Positions 46,559-57,565 of a stretch of DNA of 64,000 nucleotides are shown here, piece after piece; position 1 is the first letter of the stretch; each line of letters opens with the position of its first letter. The DNA comes from Brachypodius melanocephalos. Lineage: Eukaryota; Chordata; Aves; Passeriformes; Pycnonotidae. The translations under genes and the position numbers were made by a program. The notes under the pieces were generated by a model. It was not told where the DNA came from. It searched no databases and saw only the letters and a list, made by a program, of their open reading frames with translations. The DNA lies in contig VZSR01003807.1 in NCBI GenBank assembly GCA_013398615.1, positions 13,921,517 through 13,985,516 on the forward strand. Direction: 5' to 3'.

Positions 46559-49085
46559 TTATTATATCAGTGGGTGGGATGGGCAGATGGTGGCATAGGT
46601 CAGAGCTTTTACCATTTTTCTTTACCTGTGCACTTTGCCTGCACTTGGCATTGTGATAATAGGGGCAAATAGCCATGAATAGTAATGAAGGGGATCAGCT
46701 CCTAAGAAGAGCTCCATTAGGGTGAAAGGGTGTTACACTCACCGTTTACAGTGTAAGTTTAACCTGCAGGGATTCCACGCAGCCTATTACCCCAATGATC
46801 ACTGCAAGTTGGGTAAAACATCAAACACCTGCTCAGGAAAGGTTTCCCTTGGAGTGCAGTATGAAGGCTTTATGTCAATGGGATGTAAGGATATGCTTAT
46901 TTCCTGAAACAAGACTTTGTTAAGTTTCGTTCCTTCTAGCTAAACCACAGCATCGCTGTCTAGTCTTCAGAAAGAATAGGCAACCAGTTTTCCCTGAGAC
47001 TTGCACCCAGAGTCACTGGGTTTCCAAGAAGACATTTGGAAATGGGCAAAAATATGGGGAAAGGGTCCTGTTTCCAGGACAGTTGGTGTGATAAATGCTG
47101 ACAGCGTGGTCACCAAAAGATAAAGAAGATTTGCTGTCATCTTGTGCTGTTTTGCCAAACATGCGCTTCAATGTAAGAGCACGGGCACTATATAGTTAAG
47201 AATATGAGAATGATTTATTTGTTTGTTTATTTATTTATTCGCATGGCTTTTTTTCTGAGCGTTGCAGGAGATGTGGTCATAATTCCTGTAATACTCCAGC
47301 TCATAAATACTCAGTATGGTATGTAGCCAAGACTGTCTGGTGCAGCTGAACCTTGTGTTTGCCTCATGGTAGTTGGATTCATTCATTCAATTTTGAAGAA
47401 GCAAGCCTTCTGGTTAAGTTGTATCTCTCATTACAGACTCTGTTGGAGTGAATCCTGTGATGCCCCATGTCACACAGTCAGGTGACGGCAGCTTTGCACC
47501 ACTGGAGATGTTGTAAAAGCACAATGTCCAGTGCAGCCCTAACACAGTGAGGTGCTTAGTCTAGAGCTCATAAGAGGCTTTCCTCTGCCATAGGAAAGAA
47601 AACCAATTTAGCTAACTTACTTAAAAGGAAACATCTCAAGTCAACAACGCAAAACACTATTTTCCTCAGAAAATTGCATTTAAATATAATGCTCCTCTGG
47701 AAATGAATAGCTTTGTGGGAACTGCATTTTCTGTTGGAAAGGTGTTGCAGTGAGAGATCCTTGATCAGCTCCAATAATTTAAGCACTGAAGCTTTATGGG
47801 GTGTTATTATTGACTCTGGCAAATAAGAAAATATGTCCTTTGCTCCCTTTCTCTTTTCACGTGCAGTGCCCTTTCTCTACTTCCATTGCAATGGCCCCAA
47901 ACCGCTGACTAGACAAACAGACCATCTGACCTCACCCATCTAGTTATTTTTCAGCTAATTACTTTGTGCTCCCAACCCCCAAGCAATTTTCATGTAAACA
48001 TGTTTCAGGAAATACATTTCATTGTGGGTAATTCCCTTGCCACCCTCAAGTTCAGGCAGGTGTTTTATTTGTTTTTGCACAGGTTCTTATTCTCTATCAT
48101 TAGACTTTGCAAGTCATTATTCTTATTTTAACTCCTTTGATCTATTCAATAACTTCAAACTAGTTTAAGTAAAAGTTCACTCCTGTATGTTTTCAGTGAT
48201 TGATTTTCATATTATAATAGTGTTTCTAAACACCGTTTAGCTTCATGCAGCTTTTCATCTGTGCTTAAATAAATGAGAGTTCTGCCACAAATAGGACTCG
48301 CAGACCTTTCTTTCCCACAAGAAGGAATGCAGATGATCACATGGCATCAGCTCTTCGGTAAAACCCCAGTCTGCATCCAACTGGGGATACATGAACTGTG
48401 TGATGAACTGCAGGAGAGCTCCTATGGCTCTGCAGGACGTTCAGCTGCAGCAGGTCCAGATGTTTTAGGACATCTAAGATGTACAGATTGGCCTACTCCC
48501 AATGACAACCTTCACATTCCACCAGGGAGAGAAATTAGCCTAGGTGAAGCCAATTTATGTCCTGAAATCTTCCTTACCTCCAACTTCTACCTTTCATCTC
48601 CCATCTCCAGCTGTGACTAAGCTTGGCTTATCTTTAAAACAGGTGATGTTACTTGATGATTATATTAATGCACATAATTACCTCCCAGTATTCTCCAGAA
48701 GATGCAGTGGGTCATGTTCCTATTTTCTTGTAAGTAATTCTAAAAATGACACAATCCTAGGGAACACGCAGGGCCCTTTTGCTATACACATTTTATGAAG
48801 ACAAGAGGGTAAATACATCACCTAAAATGTGGATTATCAGATATCAAATCAAATGACAAAATAGACTACAGGGCAGTAGTTTGTTGAGGCAGCCAGTGAA
48901 CATCGAGTCTTCTCTTTCAACAAACTGAAAGTGAGATGTGTCAAAACATTTCTGAATTAATTAGAGCTTTGTGTTTGATTTACCCAAAGGTCCTTTAAAA
49001 ACACAAATGAAATAACATTCATTTCTCTAAGACTTCTGAAGGGAAGGTGTTGAGCTAAAATATTGCCAAATTTTATTGTATTTAG
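46559..49085. other. Non-coding background
   Basis: TTTG/TTTA low-complexity text lies at 47214-47240. The stretch 47860-48060 holds CACGTG, GCTAATTACTTTG and GGGTAATTCC and is mildly enhancer-like. A 115-codon plus frame at 48273-48620 has no recognised domain. Confidence 0.3.
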
Positions 49086-49230
49086 TGAGGAAGATGAAGA
49101 AAGGATAAAAAAAATCTGTGAGGGAAAGAATAGTATGTGTCTAAAGCCTTTCATATCTACACCTGGCCTGGTCAGGTATACACGAACCTGTGTTGATGCC
49201 ATTGTGCTTGTTCTTCCCGGAATGAGCCAG
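49086..49230 (+). other. Candidate internal coding exon, 145 bp
   Basis: The acceptor AAATTTTATTGTATTTAG and the donor CAG|GTGAGG bound 145 bases. One frame is open throughout (one base, then 48 codons): it starts EEDEERIKKICEGKNSM and ends VLVLPGMSQ, leaving in phase 0. The charged start followed by a hydrophobic stretch is protein-like. A phase-0 acceptor with an open frame lies 1.4 kb downstream at 50624. No family is recognised and no upstream partner ending in phase 2 was found. Confidence 0.27.
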
Positions 49231-50304
49231 GTGAGGTTTTTCCTGTTTGTAAAAGAGAAGCACAGAAGAATGCTTAGGATGGGAATTCTCCATCATAACT
49301 CACACTAGTCCCATCTTCCTGGACCTCTGTAGGGAAATCCCTTCAGTTCTTTGTAGAAATACTGTTGGCTTCAGCTGGGTGAGCACCAGCACTGAAGGTT
49401 TCCAAGACTCAGCTGCCAAATACAGTTAGTAGAAAGCTATAATTTAGAATTTCCTCTCTAGGGTTTCCTGGTAAAGAATCTAAATGCAGAGTGTGGCTTC
49501 AGGAACCCACATTCTCCCCTAGGAGATTAAACAAACACACCCAACAGTCAGAAAAATAATCTGTTCTCATGGTATTTCTAGCTTGTTTTCCAACCAGCTG
49601 GGATTTCCATGCTGCGAAACTTGGATCCATATGGAAATGATGGCATACTGCTCTGACCCTAATTTTACTTTCAAACTCTAGAGTTTTGTCCACCTCAATA
49701 GTGCAAAATGGAATCAGGATGGACCTGGAGGAATAAACAAATTTTGCAACACATTTGCCTTCACTGTTTGGCATTTTTGCTGCTAAACTCAGTCAGCCAG
49801 TCGCTCATGGTTTTCATGGGAACTTTTGCCTCTCAGTGGAGAGATAAATGAATGCAAATATTTCTTCCTTCCCAGAAAGAGAAGCTATGTGTGCATGATT
49901 TGGCTTGACAGTAAAAATAGTGTTGACCTAGCTGTACCACCAGTGTCTAATGGGCTAAAATTCTAATTTGTTAAGCCTCCATGTCAGCTTGACTTTTCTT
50001 TCCAGCTGTTGTGAAGAGAGAACAACTCATCTGGTTTCTCCTGCTAGCCTGGTCAATGTGCCCTTTGAATGAACATAGCAGACTCCAAGGTAGATCAGTG
50101 AATATTTTGTTATTGCTGCCTTCAGGTTGGTTCAAAAATGGAACTTTGATGTCTTCTGCTCCTTTGTCTTGATTCTATATCGTTTGTCAGGGTAGGTTCT
50201 GACTTTCTTTTTATGGGATGCAGGTGTGTCTTTCGCAGCATAGCAACTCTCTTCTCAAAGCATAATATAATGTATCATCAACACTGTAAACACAGGAATA
50301 GTAG
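49231..50304. other. Non-coding background
   Basis: No gene or repeat recognised. A minus frame of 91 codons at 49499-49774 is unremarkable. Confidence 0.3.
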
Positions 50305-50415
50305 CAGCAATACAGTGCTTTGAAAGTGTTTTGGGAGTAGGTCCTTTACCTACATCACACAAATTAATCTTTACCTGCAATGATTATTCCTGTTTGCTAG
50401 AAACCATAGAAAATG
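50305..50415 (-). mobile_element. Possible MIR-like SINE 3' remnant (antisense)
   Basis: CAGTGCTTTGAAAGTG, then CTTTACCTACATCACACAAATTAATC and ATGATTATTCCTGTTT follow the order of an antisense MIR 3' half (AGCGCTTTACATACATTATCTCATTTAATC ... ATTATTATCCCCATTTT). Diverged; weaker than the copies at 25.8 and 41.5 kb. Confidence 0.35.
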
Positions 50416-50623
50416 TCTACATAAATTCATCTCTGTCTAGGATTTTAGTTTACTCCCTTCCCTAGATTTCTGAAACTTATTAGGACTTAAATAATTATTA
50501 AATAATGGGACCCTTTTCTTTTTCCTCAACTTGCCAATCTGGCAACAGAGTGGAAACAGACATGGCTCAGTGTAATCTGCAATATTTCTTTCATTATCCC
50601 TTTTTTTTCCCCTTGAAATCTAG

Positions 50624-50704
50624 TTCCCCAGGGCTTACAAATCTGGAGCAAATTCTCTGGTGATATTTTTCAATGATTTGTTGATGGAAACGGGTGCAAA
50701 ATGA
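50624..50704 (+). other. Candidate terminal coding segment after a strong acceptor
   Basis: CCCTTTTTTTTCCCCTTGAAATCTAG precedes 50624, a strong pyrimidine tract. In phase 0 the frame gives 26 codons beginning FPRAYKSGANSLVIFFND and stops at TGA 50702-50704. Phase 0 matches the exit of 49086-49230. A donor-like GA|GTAAGTTTTA lies just downstream (about 50719), which would suit a non-coding exon instead. No family recognised. Confidence 0.2.
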
Positions 50705-52194
50705 TCCGTGTAACTGAGTAAGTTTTAAAATAACTCTTCTATGACATGCAAAGCCCTGCTCTGTCTTCACAGAATTGGCTTGTTCTTGTAAACAGGCAGT
50801 GCTTAAGAGAACATGAAGATTTTTTTAAAATGTATTTTATTAGCATTATAGCGTAGTGCTGTAAGGTCATCGCATTAGAGGGTTGCTCCAATTTATTCCA
50901 CATGTTGCTGAACAAAAAAAAAAAAAAACAAGAAAAAGCAACCAAAAACCTACTGATTTTTTTTGACAAATGGTTGGAAATAAAATATAGACTAAGGGAA
51001 CTAAGTACTTTTGAAAATGCAACTCTGTGTTATAAACTTCTTATCAAGGTGTAAAGTTATTTGGTACAGCATAGGAAAATTTGTGCCACTGTTGAGGAAA
51101 GTTTCTATAAATGAGCTCAACTGTAATACCAGCCACTAGAAGATACCACCTAGGAGACAGATGATGGAAATTCAGAAACATTCTGGTCAGCCACTGCACT
51201 TGGATACAGAGGAAATAAATCACATGCCAGTACAGAGACATATGAAACTGACCCTCACAGTTCCCACTACCAACTAGTCTCTTTGATTTACATGAAATCT
51301 GTGGCATACATCACTGTTCAAATATTATTTTGGTAAAAGCAGAAAAAACCTGAACCATTTACATTAAGTTTAAAACAAGGATGCTAGATATCTAGAACAC
51401 TATTTAGTCCATCTTTTATTGGTTTTTGGGGGGGGTTTTTTTGGTTTTTTTGGTTTTTTTTTGACAGTATGAAACTTACAGAACATCTTGTCAAGCTCTT
51501 CTGGGACTCACTTTGACTAGTTTCCAGGTGTCCAATCTTCACCTGAGGGTCTGCCCAATGCCTTGAACTGAATGAATCTGTTTCCCCTCCTGTGTCCCCC
51601 CACCAGCTGCCCACTGCACCTTTCTGCTGGAGCTCATCCAATGTGCTGCTGAGTTGCTGTGCAGTGCCTGAGTGCTTGAGCCTGGACTGTCCCGGTGTGC
51701 CCAGATAAACATAGGTTCAGCCAGGGCTCAGGTGAATGTCAATGTCTTAATTTAAGCCATTTCACCTATAATCATCAGCAGATGGTGGCCACTCCCACGA
51801 AATAAAGATGATTTGGTCTCTTGTAGTCATGGCTGTGTTTGGATGAGGCCAGACACTGAGTTTTTTTGTTTGCTGACTGAATGGGTGCAGAAGTCCATTG
51901 TGGTGCAAGGTTCACCAAGTTTCCTAGCAAACAAAGTTAGATCAGGATTCAGAAATGAGCTTAGGTATTTTCTCTACTTTGAGAACCTGAGTAGTACTCA
52001 GATGCTCAAAATGAACCTTGATGCTCAAGACAGGCATAATCTGAGTGTGCTCATGAATCAGTAGCACAACTATTGCTGCAGTCAGAAAATGTGAGCTCTG
52101 GGCCTTTCTCTGCTATTGATTTTTGAATTATTGTGCAAAAATCAATCAATGTTTATCACTTTCTCTATTCTCTGAGACTCACTTAGTCATTTTT
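50705..52194. other. Non-coding background
   Basis: An A-rich run at 50914-50929 and a G/T low-complexity tract at 51419-51463 (GGTTTTTT words after a G8 run) are the only repeats. At 51540-51720 the minus strand is open for about 57 codons up to a good donor (CAG|GTGAAG), but no convincing acceptor was found. Confidence 0.3.
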
Positions 52195-52401
52195 GAACTT
52201 CCTTGAACTCCTTGGATGAAAGTCTATGCAAGGACAAACAAGTCAAAATACAGTATCATGATGTAATTCAGTGAAAAGAACATATTCCTCCTACCATGCA
52301 GATATTTGTGAACTTCCTTGAACTCCTCAGACGAGTTTATTTAAGGACTAATCAAAATGTATTATCATGACGTAATTCAGTGAAAGGAACATATTCCTTC
52401 T
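52195..52401. repeat. Imperfect tandem duplication, 115-bp period, two copies
   Basis: GAACTTCCTTGAACTCC starts at 52195 and again at 52310. Both copies continue with AAGGAC.A, then TATCATGA(T/C)GTAATTCAGTGAAA(A/G)GAACATATTCCT, with substitutions and small indels. The first copy has TGATGTAATT and the second TGACGTAATT. It is a local segmental tandem duplication that has since diverged; no gene is involved. Confidence 0.85.
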
Positions 52402-53267
52402 GCTTATCTTTGTCTCATGGTGTTGTCATTGTGTTTTTCCTTTCCTTTACAAACCAGATCTTTGCTAATGTCAGTGAGACCTCAAAGTGCCTTTTGCAGT
52501 AATGTTTTGGAAATATCTTCTAGTAATAAAAAATAAAGTTGATGCTCTGCTAAAAGGACTGGTTTCCACAAGTGATCCTCATGTTTGTAATATCATGATA
52601 AAACAAATGAATGAGTCCTCTTTTCACTTTAATAAAATACTTGTGATGTTGAAATATATATGAATCCTCTTTCTTCTCTGCTAATATGCATGTGATACAG
52701 ATGTCCATCTCAGCTTCTTGTATAAGAATTGTTTGGGGTTATCTTGGTCTGGTTAGAAGACAAACTTCTTGAGGCACAGGTGAACCCTAGGCTATCATCT
52801 GTATCAGCCCGAGTGCACCACTGGCACACAGCTCCATGGAATAAACACAAGAGCAGCCCACAAAAATCAGGAGCTGTAATGGTGTTAAAATCTTTTCAAG
52901 GTGTGAGTTTCAAAAGTAAAGTGCTTAAGGATTTGTGAGTCATATTGAAGCAAGAGGAATAACCCAAGTTTAATAGATTATTAACATGTATGAAGAAAAT
53001 ATTTTAAAAAATTAATATAAATTCATTCAACTGCTCAGAGTACAGACTGAATATATATTGCCTGCTCTGGTTGATTCATTGAAACACTTTGCTGCCTCAT
53101 GTTCTTTTTCCTCCTCAGAAGTGTGTAAATAGCAAGATATTTAGACAAAAAAACCCAAAGGAATCAATCCTTTAGAGTCCTTTGAATAAGTTGAACATAC
53201 CAGGACTGCACAAGAACTGTTTGCATAGAGATGCTGTCACTTGTAAAAGTCCTGAAAAAGATCTGCC

Positions 53268-53303
53268 ACGTCACTGCTGAAGCCACCAAGAAGACTGACG
53301 TCA
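53268..53303. promoter_or_regulatory. CRE-like cluster
   Basis: A perfect palindromic CRE, TGACGTCA, lies at 53296-53303, with CCACGTCAC about 28 bases upstream (near 53267) and TTATGTAAC downstream (near 53330). CpG-containing CREs are rare by chance in CpG-poor vertebrate DNA. Binding is inferred only from the motif. Confidence 0.35.
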
Positions 53304-55515
53304 TTATTGTAACCTCCTGTTTTAAGCAAATTATGTAACACAGTTAAAACCCCAAAAGCGATACATCATGCAAAGTGAACCCAAAATCTCAATAGATTTG
53401 GAAGCTCTTAATATCACCTCTTGGCCAGTTTTCAGTAGACTGAGGAGTTAAATGGGGAACCAATGGTAGCTAAAGATTCCCAAAATATTCAGAGGCTCCA
53501 TTTAGTCAAATTTAGAAGTTGGTTATTTGGGCATAACTGCCTATTGAAGTCCAAAGTGCTGAATCTAATTTTATTTATATTGAATCAGCGAGAGATTGTT
53601 CACTATTTTTCCATACAAAATATTATTTTGTGTCAACAGAGGCTACTATGAAATAACCTTACTTAAGCATTTGAAAAGATGATGCATATGTTGCCACGAA
53701 TTGTGACAGCAAATGTCATAATCACTACTTACAACTTCAACTCAGTATCATCAGATTTTGGCAAATAACAAGACCAACATGGGATGTCTGAGATTAGCCC
53801 CAAACATGGCTTGTTTTTTTTAAAAAATATTCAAATGAGACCACAGATCTTTAGAAGGAGTGGTTACTTAAGATTTTATCGAGGCTCTGTATACCCCAGA
53901 GAGTTTGCACAGAAGTTGCCATGAGCCACACACGTGATATCTCAAAGCTGCCTGTACAAGCACAAGAGCACTGGATGTTTTAAGGGACTATGGGCAAATT
54001 TAATGTAGTGGTATATATCCAGGGTAAAATTCATCTGAGCTTCAGCAGATTTCATCTTATTTCTGTTGGATTGACACAAGTTAAAGATGCCAACAAGAAA
54101 TCATTCAAAGGTTCCAAATATCTTAAAGACTTTATACCTTCATGTGTAAACAAATCTTCTGAAACACAATTTTAAAAGTTTAAAAAAAAAAAAAAGCAAA
54201 GAAAGATGGTAGAAAATTCTATTGTTCCACTGCCATAAAAAGAAAGAATAAATCAAATGCAAAATTCCATTAACTCCATGAACACCTTCCTGCACTTTAG
54301 GGTTTTTTTAAGAGAGATTTGTGAAAAATAGCCCCAAACTGCAGTCATTAGAGACTTTCGTTTACTCAGCAGAGGAAGACAATATTACTTAAATAGGGAC
54401 ATTTTGTTGGGTTTTTTGTCTGTGTGTTTGGTTTTTCATGTTATTGTTGATGTTGTTCACCTGTACTTTTTGTTCCTGCAGCTAGTGTTTGAAAGAGCTA
54501 CCTGTTGTAAATGGCATTCATGGAAAAAGCATATGGATTGACAAAGAGCTGAGAATGCCTTACTTGTTTGTGTTTCTGAAATATTTTCCGAAATATTTTG
54601 TATAGAAAATGAAACACTAAGAGTAAAATATCTGCTTGAGCCTTAAAATTTTGTAAACATTCTCAAATGCAGTGCTAAGAATTGTTCACAAAAGTTTTGC
54701 CAGCTGCTTTATGGTTAAAGATTTTACCTTCACATTGAAGCAGCAGTCAAGACAGCACATAGAGGAGGAATTTGCAGTTAGGAGCAGCATAATAGACCAT
54801 CTAACGACAGGCTGGAAAATTTGCCTGCTGATGGAGAAACTTCTGATGAAGGTTTCAGGACGTTTAGCACTTAACACCCACAGCACAACATTATGCTTAC
54901 AGAAATCATGGACAAAGGGGTAAATTATCAGTCATCAATATTTTCAAACATTTTTTTTTTGATCTTCTTTTCATTTAAAGCCATGGACCTACATTTTCAG
55001 GATTGTTCACTTGAAGTTAGCTAAATTCATTAATCAACCGTATTTCACATTAGAGAGATTTTTACATAGGAAGTTAATAAGACATCTCTTATTTACTTTA
55101 CCCATTTTTATTTCTGCTTGTGGGGTTGCGTCTCCTTACCTCTCATATTAAAGACATTACTGAGGTTTGAGCTTCTTGACTAACAACAGTAGAGTCAACT
55201 AAGAGAAACTCATCTTTGGAATTTTAACAAAAGTAGCTATTTGATGAGTTACCAGGAAGTGGAAATATTTTTTTCACATAACATGATATTTTCCCTTAAA
55301 TGAGTCATCTCAATTTAACCCACAGAATTAAGGTTTGATGCCGCAAAGCACTTAAACACAAGTGCAGTTTTAAACATATGACTAGTGGTACTGTTTCAAA
55401 AATAGTTCCATCTGTCATGCCCCCAAATTTGCAAATTCTGAAAGACCTTGTTGAATCAGCAGCTTCAGTAAAACTGGCAGATTTGCGTCTGGATCACACT
55501 TAGTTTTCCTGTTTG

Positions 55516-55516
<1 letters not shown>
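53304..55516. other. Non-coding background
   Basis: An A-rich run lies at 54182-54194. On the minus strand 55140-55179 is a 40-bp segment between a good acceptor (CTCTACTGTTGTTAG) and donor (GAG|GTAAGG), open in one frame but too short to support. No repeat family recognised. Confidence 0.3.

Positions 55517-55568
<52 letters not shown>
55517..55568. repeat. T homopolymer, 52 nt
   Basis: Longest homopolymer in the window. It might be the poly(A) tail of a minus-strand retroposed sequence, but nothing recognisable adjoins it on the right. The true length may differ from this assembly because such runs are error-prone. Confidence 0.88.
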
Positions 55569-55572
<4 letters not shown>

Positions 55573-57547
55573 GCATAGGTCTTCAAAACAGGAAAGCCAG
55601 TGGGAAAAATCCATGATTTAACTGACAGTAAACAAAAAGCATAGTCATAAACAGTCAAATATACAGTACTGTGAAACTCTGTCTATTAGTAAATGATTAT
55701 ACATAGAGGTAGAAAGACTTAAGTGTCACCAGACAAATAGCCCATTTCTAAACCTGTTTTGTTCAAAAACACTCAGCAGCCTTAACTACAGACTGAGATA
55801 CCAAACATGTAATAGTGCAATAAAACCAGAGCAATTGGTCACGATAAAGCTAGAATTTTGTCAAATAATAGTCAAATATCGCTATGTAAAAGAATTTTTC
55901 AGTGCAGTAACACTGAATGAAAAGGGAGTCACGAAGCCTTTGGGATATGTATTTTATTTTTCCATTGAATTTGGCTCCTTTCAGAACATAGACAAAGGAT
56001 GCACAGAGCTGCCTAGCTCTTCCCTACTTTTTGTTGATTGCTTTCATGTGCAGTGTACGTGTTTGCCTTTTTGAGAAGAGGCAAACAGTGCAGAGGAAAT
56101 TGCCAGGGATCCAAAGGAGACAGGCTTCATATAAACCTGCTCTAGGCACTGAGCTAAGAATCCATTCACTTCAATTAGGCTTTTATAGGGCAAATCCTGA
56201 CCACTAAAAGGGTCAGCGAGTGAAGAAGCTGCTCCCATGGCTTTCACAGCTGGAATCTACCCCAAAAGCTGATGGGAATCCCACATAGGAAATGTGCCCT
56301 TTCCACTTCTGGTATTTAATTCTTGTAGCATCTTTTTTGGTCATGATTAAAATTGCATCTGATTTGGTCAAATGGAATCTAAAGGTCTTCACCTTTGAGA
56401 TTTCTGCCTACTTTTTCTCTTTTCAACCATGGAGAGCAAAATACAAGAGCTTACAGGAACACCCTCTCTTCTTGCACAAATTTTTATCAAAATCTCTTTA
56501 GTCCTCCCTTGAAACAATCAGAAAGTGTTCCAAACCAAGTTGTAAATTAAAAGACAAATATTTCAAGAACTCTGGAAGATCTTAAGTGAATAAATCTTGC
56601 TAGCAGTAGACAGGAACTTTGCATATAAACCAGTGGAGGAGGAATTTGTTCTACTCCCTTCCCAAGAGAGCATATTTACATTCTGGTGATCTCTCCTCTG
56701 GACTTCAGAAAGGGAGGGAAGCTATGAGAAAAGCTGACCATAAGTGAGATCTGTCTCCCTCTTGTACTTCTTTTGAATACCGATGTCCAGATGCTGACAT
56801 GGGATTTGGTATTAAAACAAGCATCTCCCAGTGGCTGGCCCAATTCCTTTCTGCTTTCTTGTAAAGGTACATCATTTGAGGAAAACAAAAGCAGAAGTCC
56901 TTACAAATAATTGTCTGTACATAGCAGAACTGCTGTCCTTTGGCCAGGCTGTGTTGTGAAAACAGCTTTGACATGAGCCTGCCCCAAGGGCCACTGCTGC
57001 TAATGTGCTCAGCACACCACATCTCTCAGTGCTTTGCTCAGTTAGCTTTTGGTCTCTATATTTTCCCATGACCATGAAAAATAGATCATTTCATAAACTA
57101 AACCAAAATCACAAAAAACAGTAGGCCTGAAACAAGTGTGTTGCAAATACACCTCTGTCTCTGTGGTAGGGATGGATAATTGAGGGCCAAATGAGGATTT
57201 TGAATTCCCACCAGATTCTTGTACTGCTGTTTCTCTTTCAAGGAGCATGTAAGAGGTGCCAGCCTTCCAATGAAGCACTAGATATTTAAAAACAACAGCT
57301 CCACTCATCTGGTGGTTGGGTTTGGAGAACAAACATCAGCCCATTGTCTGGGTTCTGCCGTCATCTTGTACACACAGAAAGCCAAAGACTCCAAATAATT
57401 TTGTGGCCTCAGGCATCAACAACAAACAGTGTATATTTGATGTATTGGCCCAATTTCTGTCCACTGAATATGCTGTTTTGGAGCTGTTTACATGACTTTT
57501 TTTTTCAATTGTTTTGCTTTACATTCAAATCTTTATATGCCTTGGGA
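55569..57547. other. Non-coding background with a possible L3-like scrap
   Basis: Around 56160-56215 the minus strand reads GTCAGGATTTGCCC and TTGAAGTGAATGGA, words reminiscent of ancient L3/CR1-like LINE tails, but too little to annotate. Minus frames at 56705-57332 are unrecognised. Confidence 0.25.
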
Positions 57548-57565
57548 TTTTTTTTTTTTTTTTTT
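57548..57565. repeat. T homopolymer, 18 nt
   Basis: Uninterrupted T run. Confidence 0.8.
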
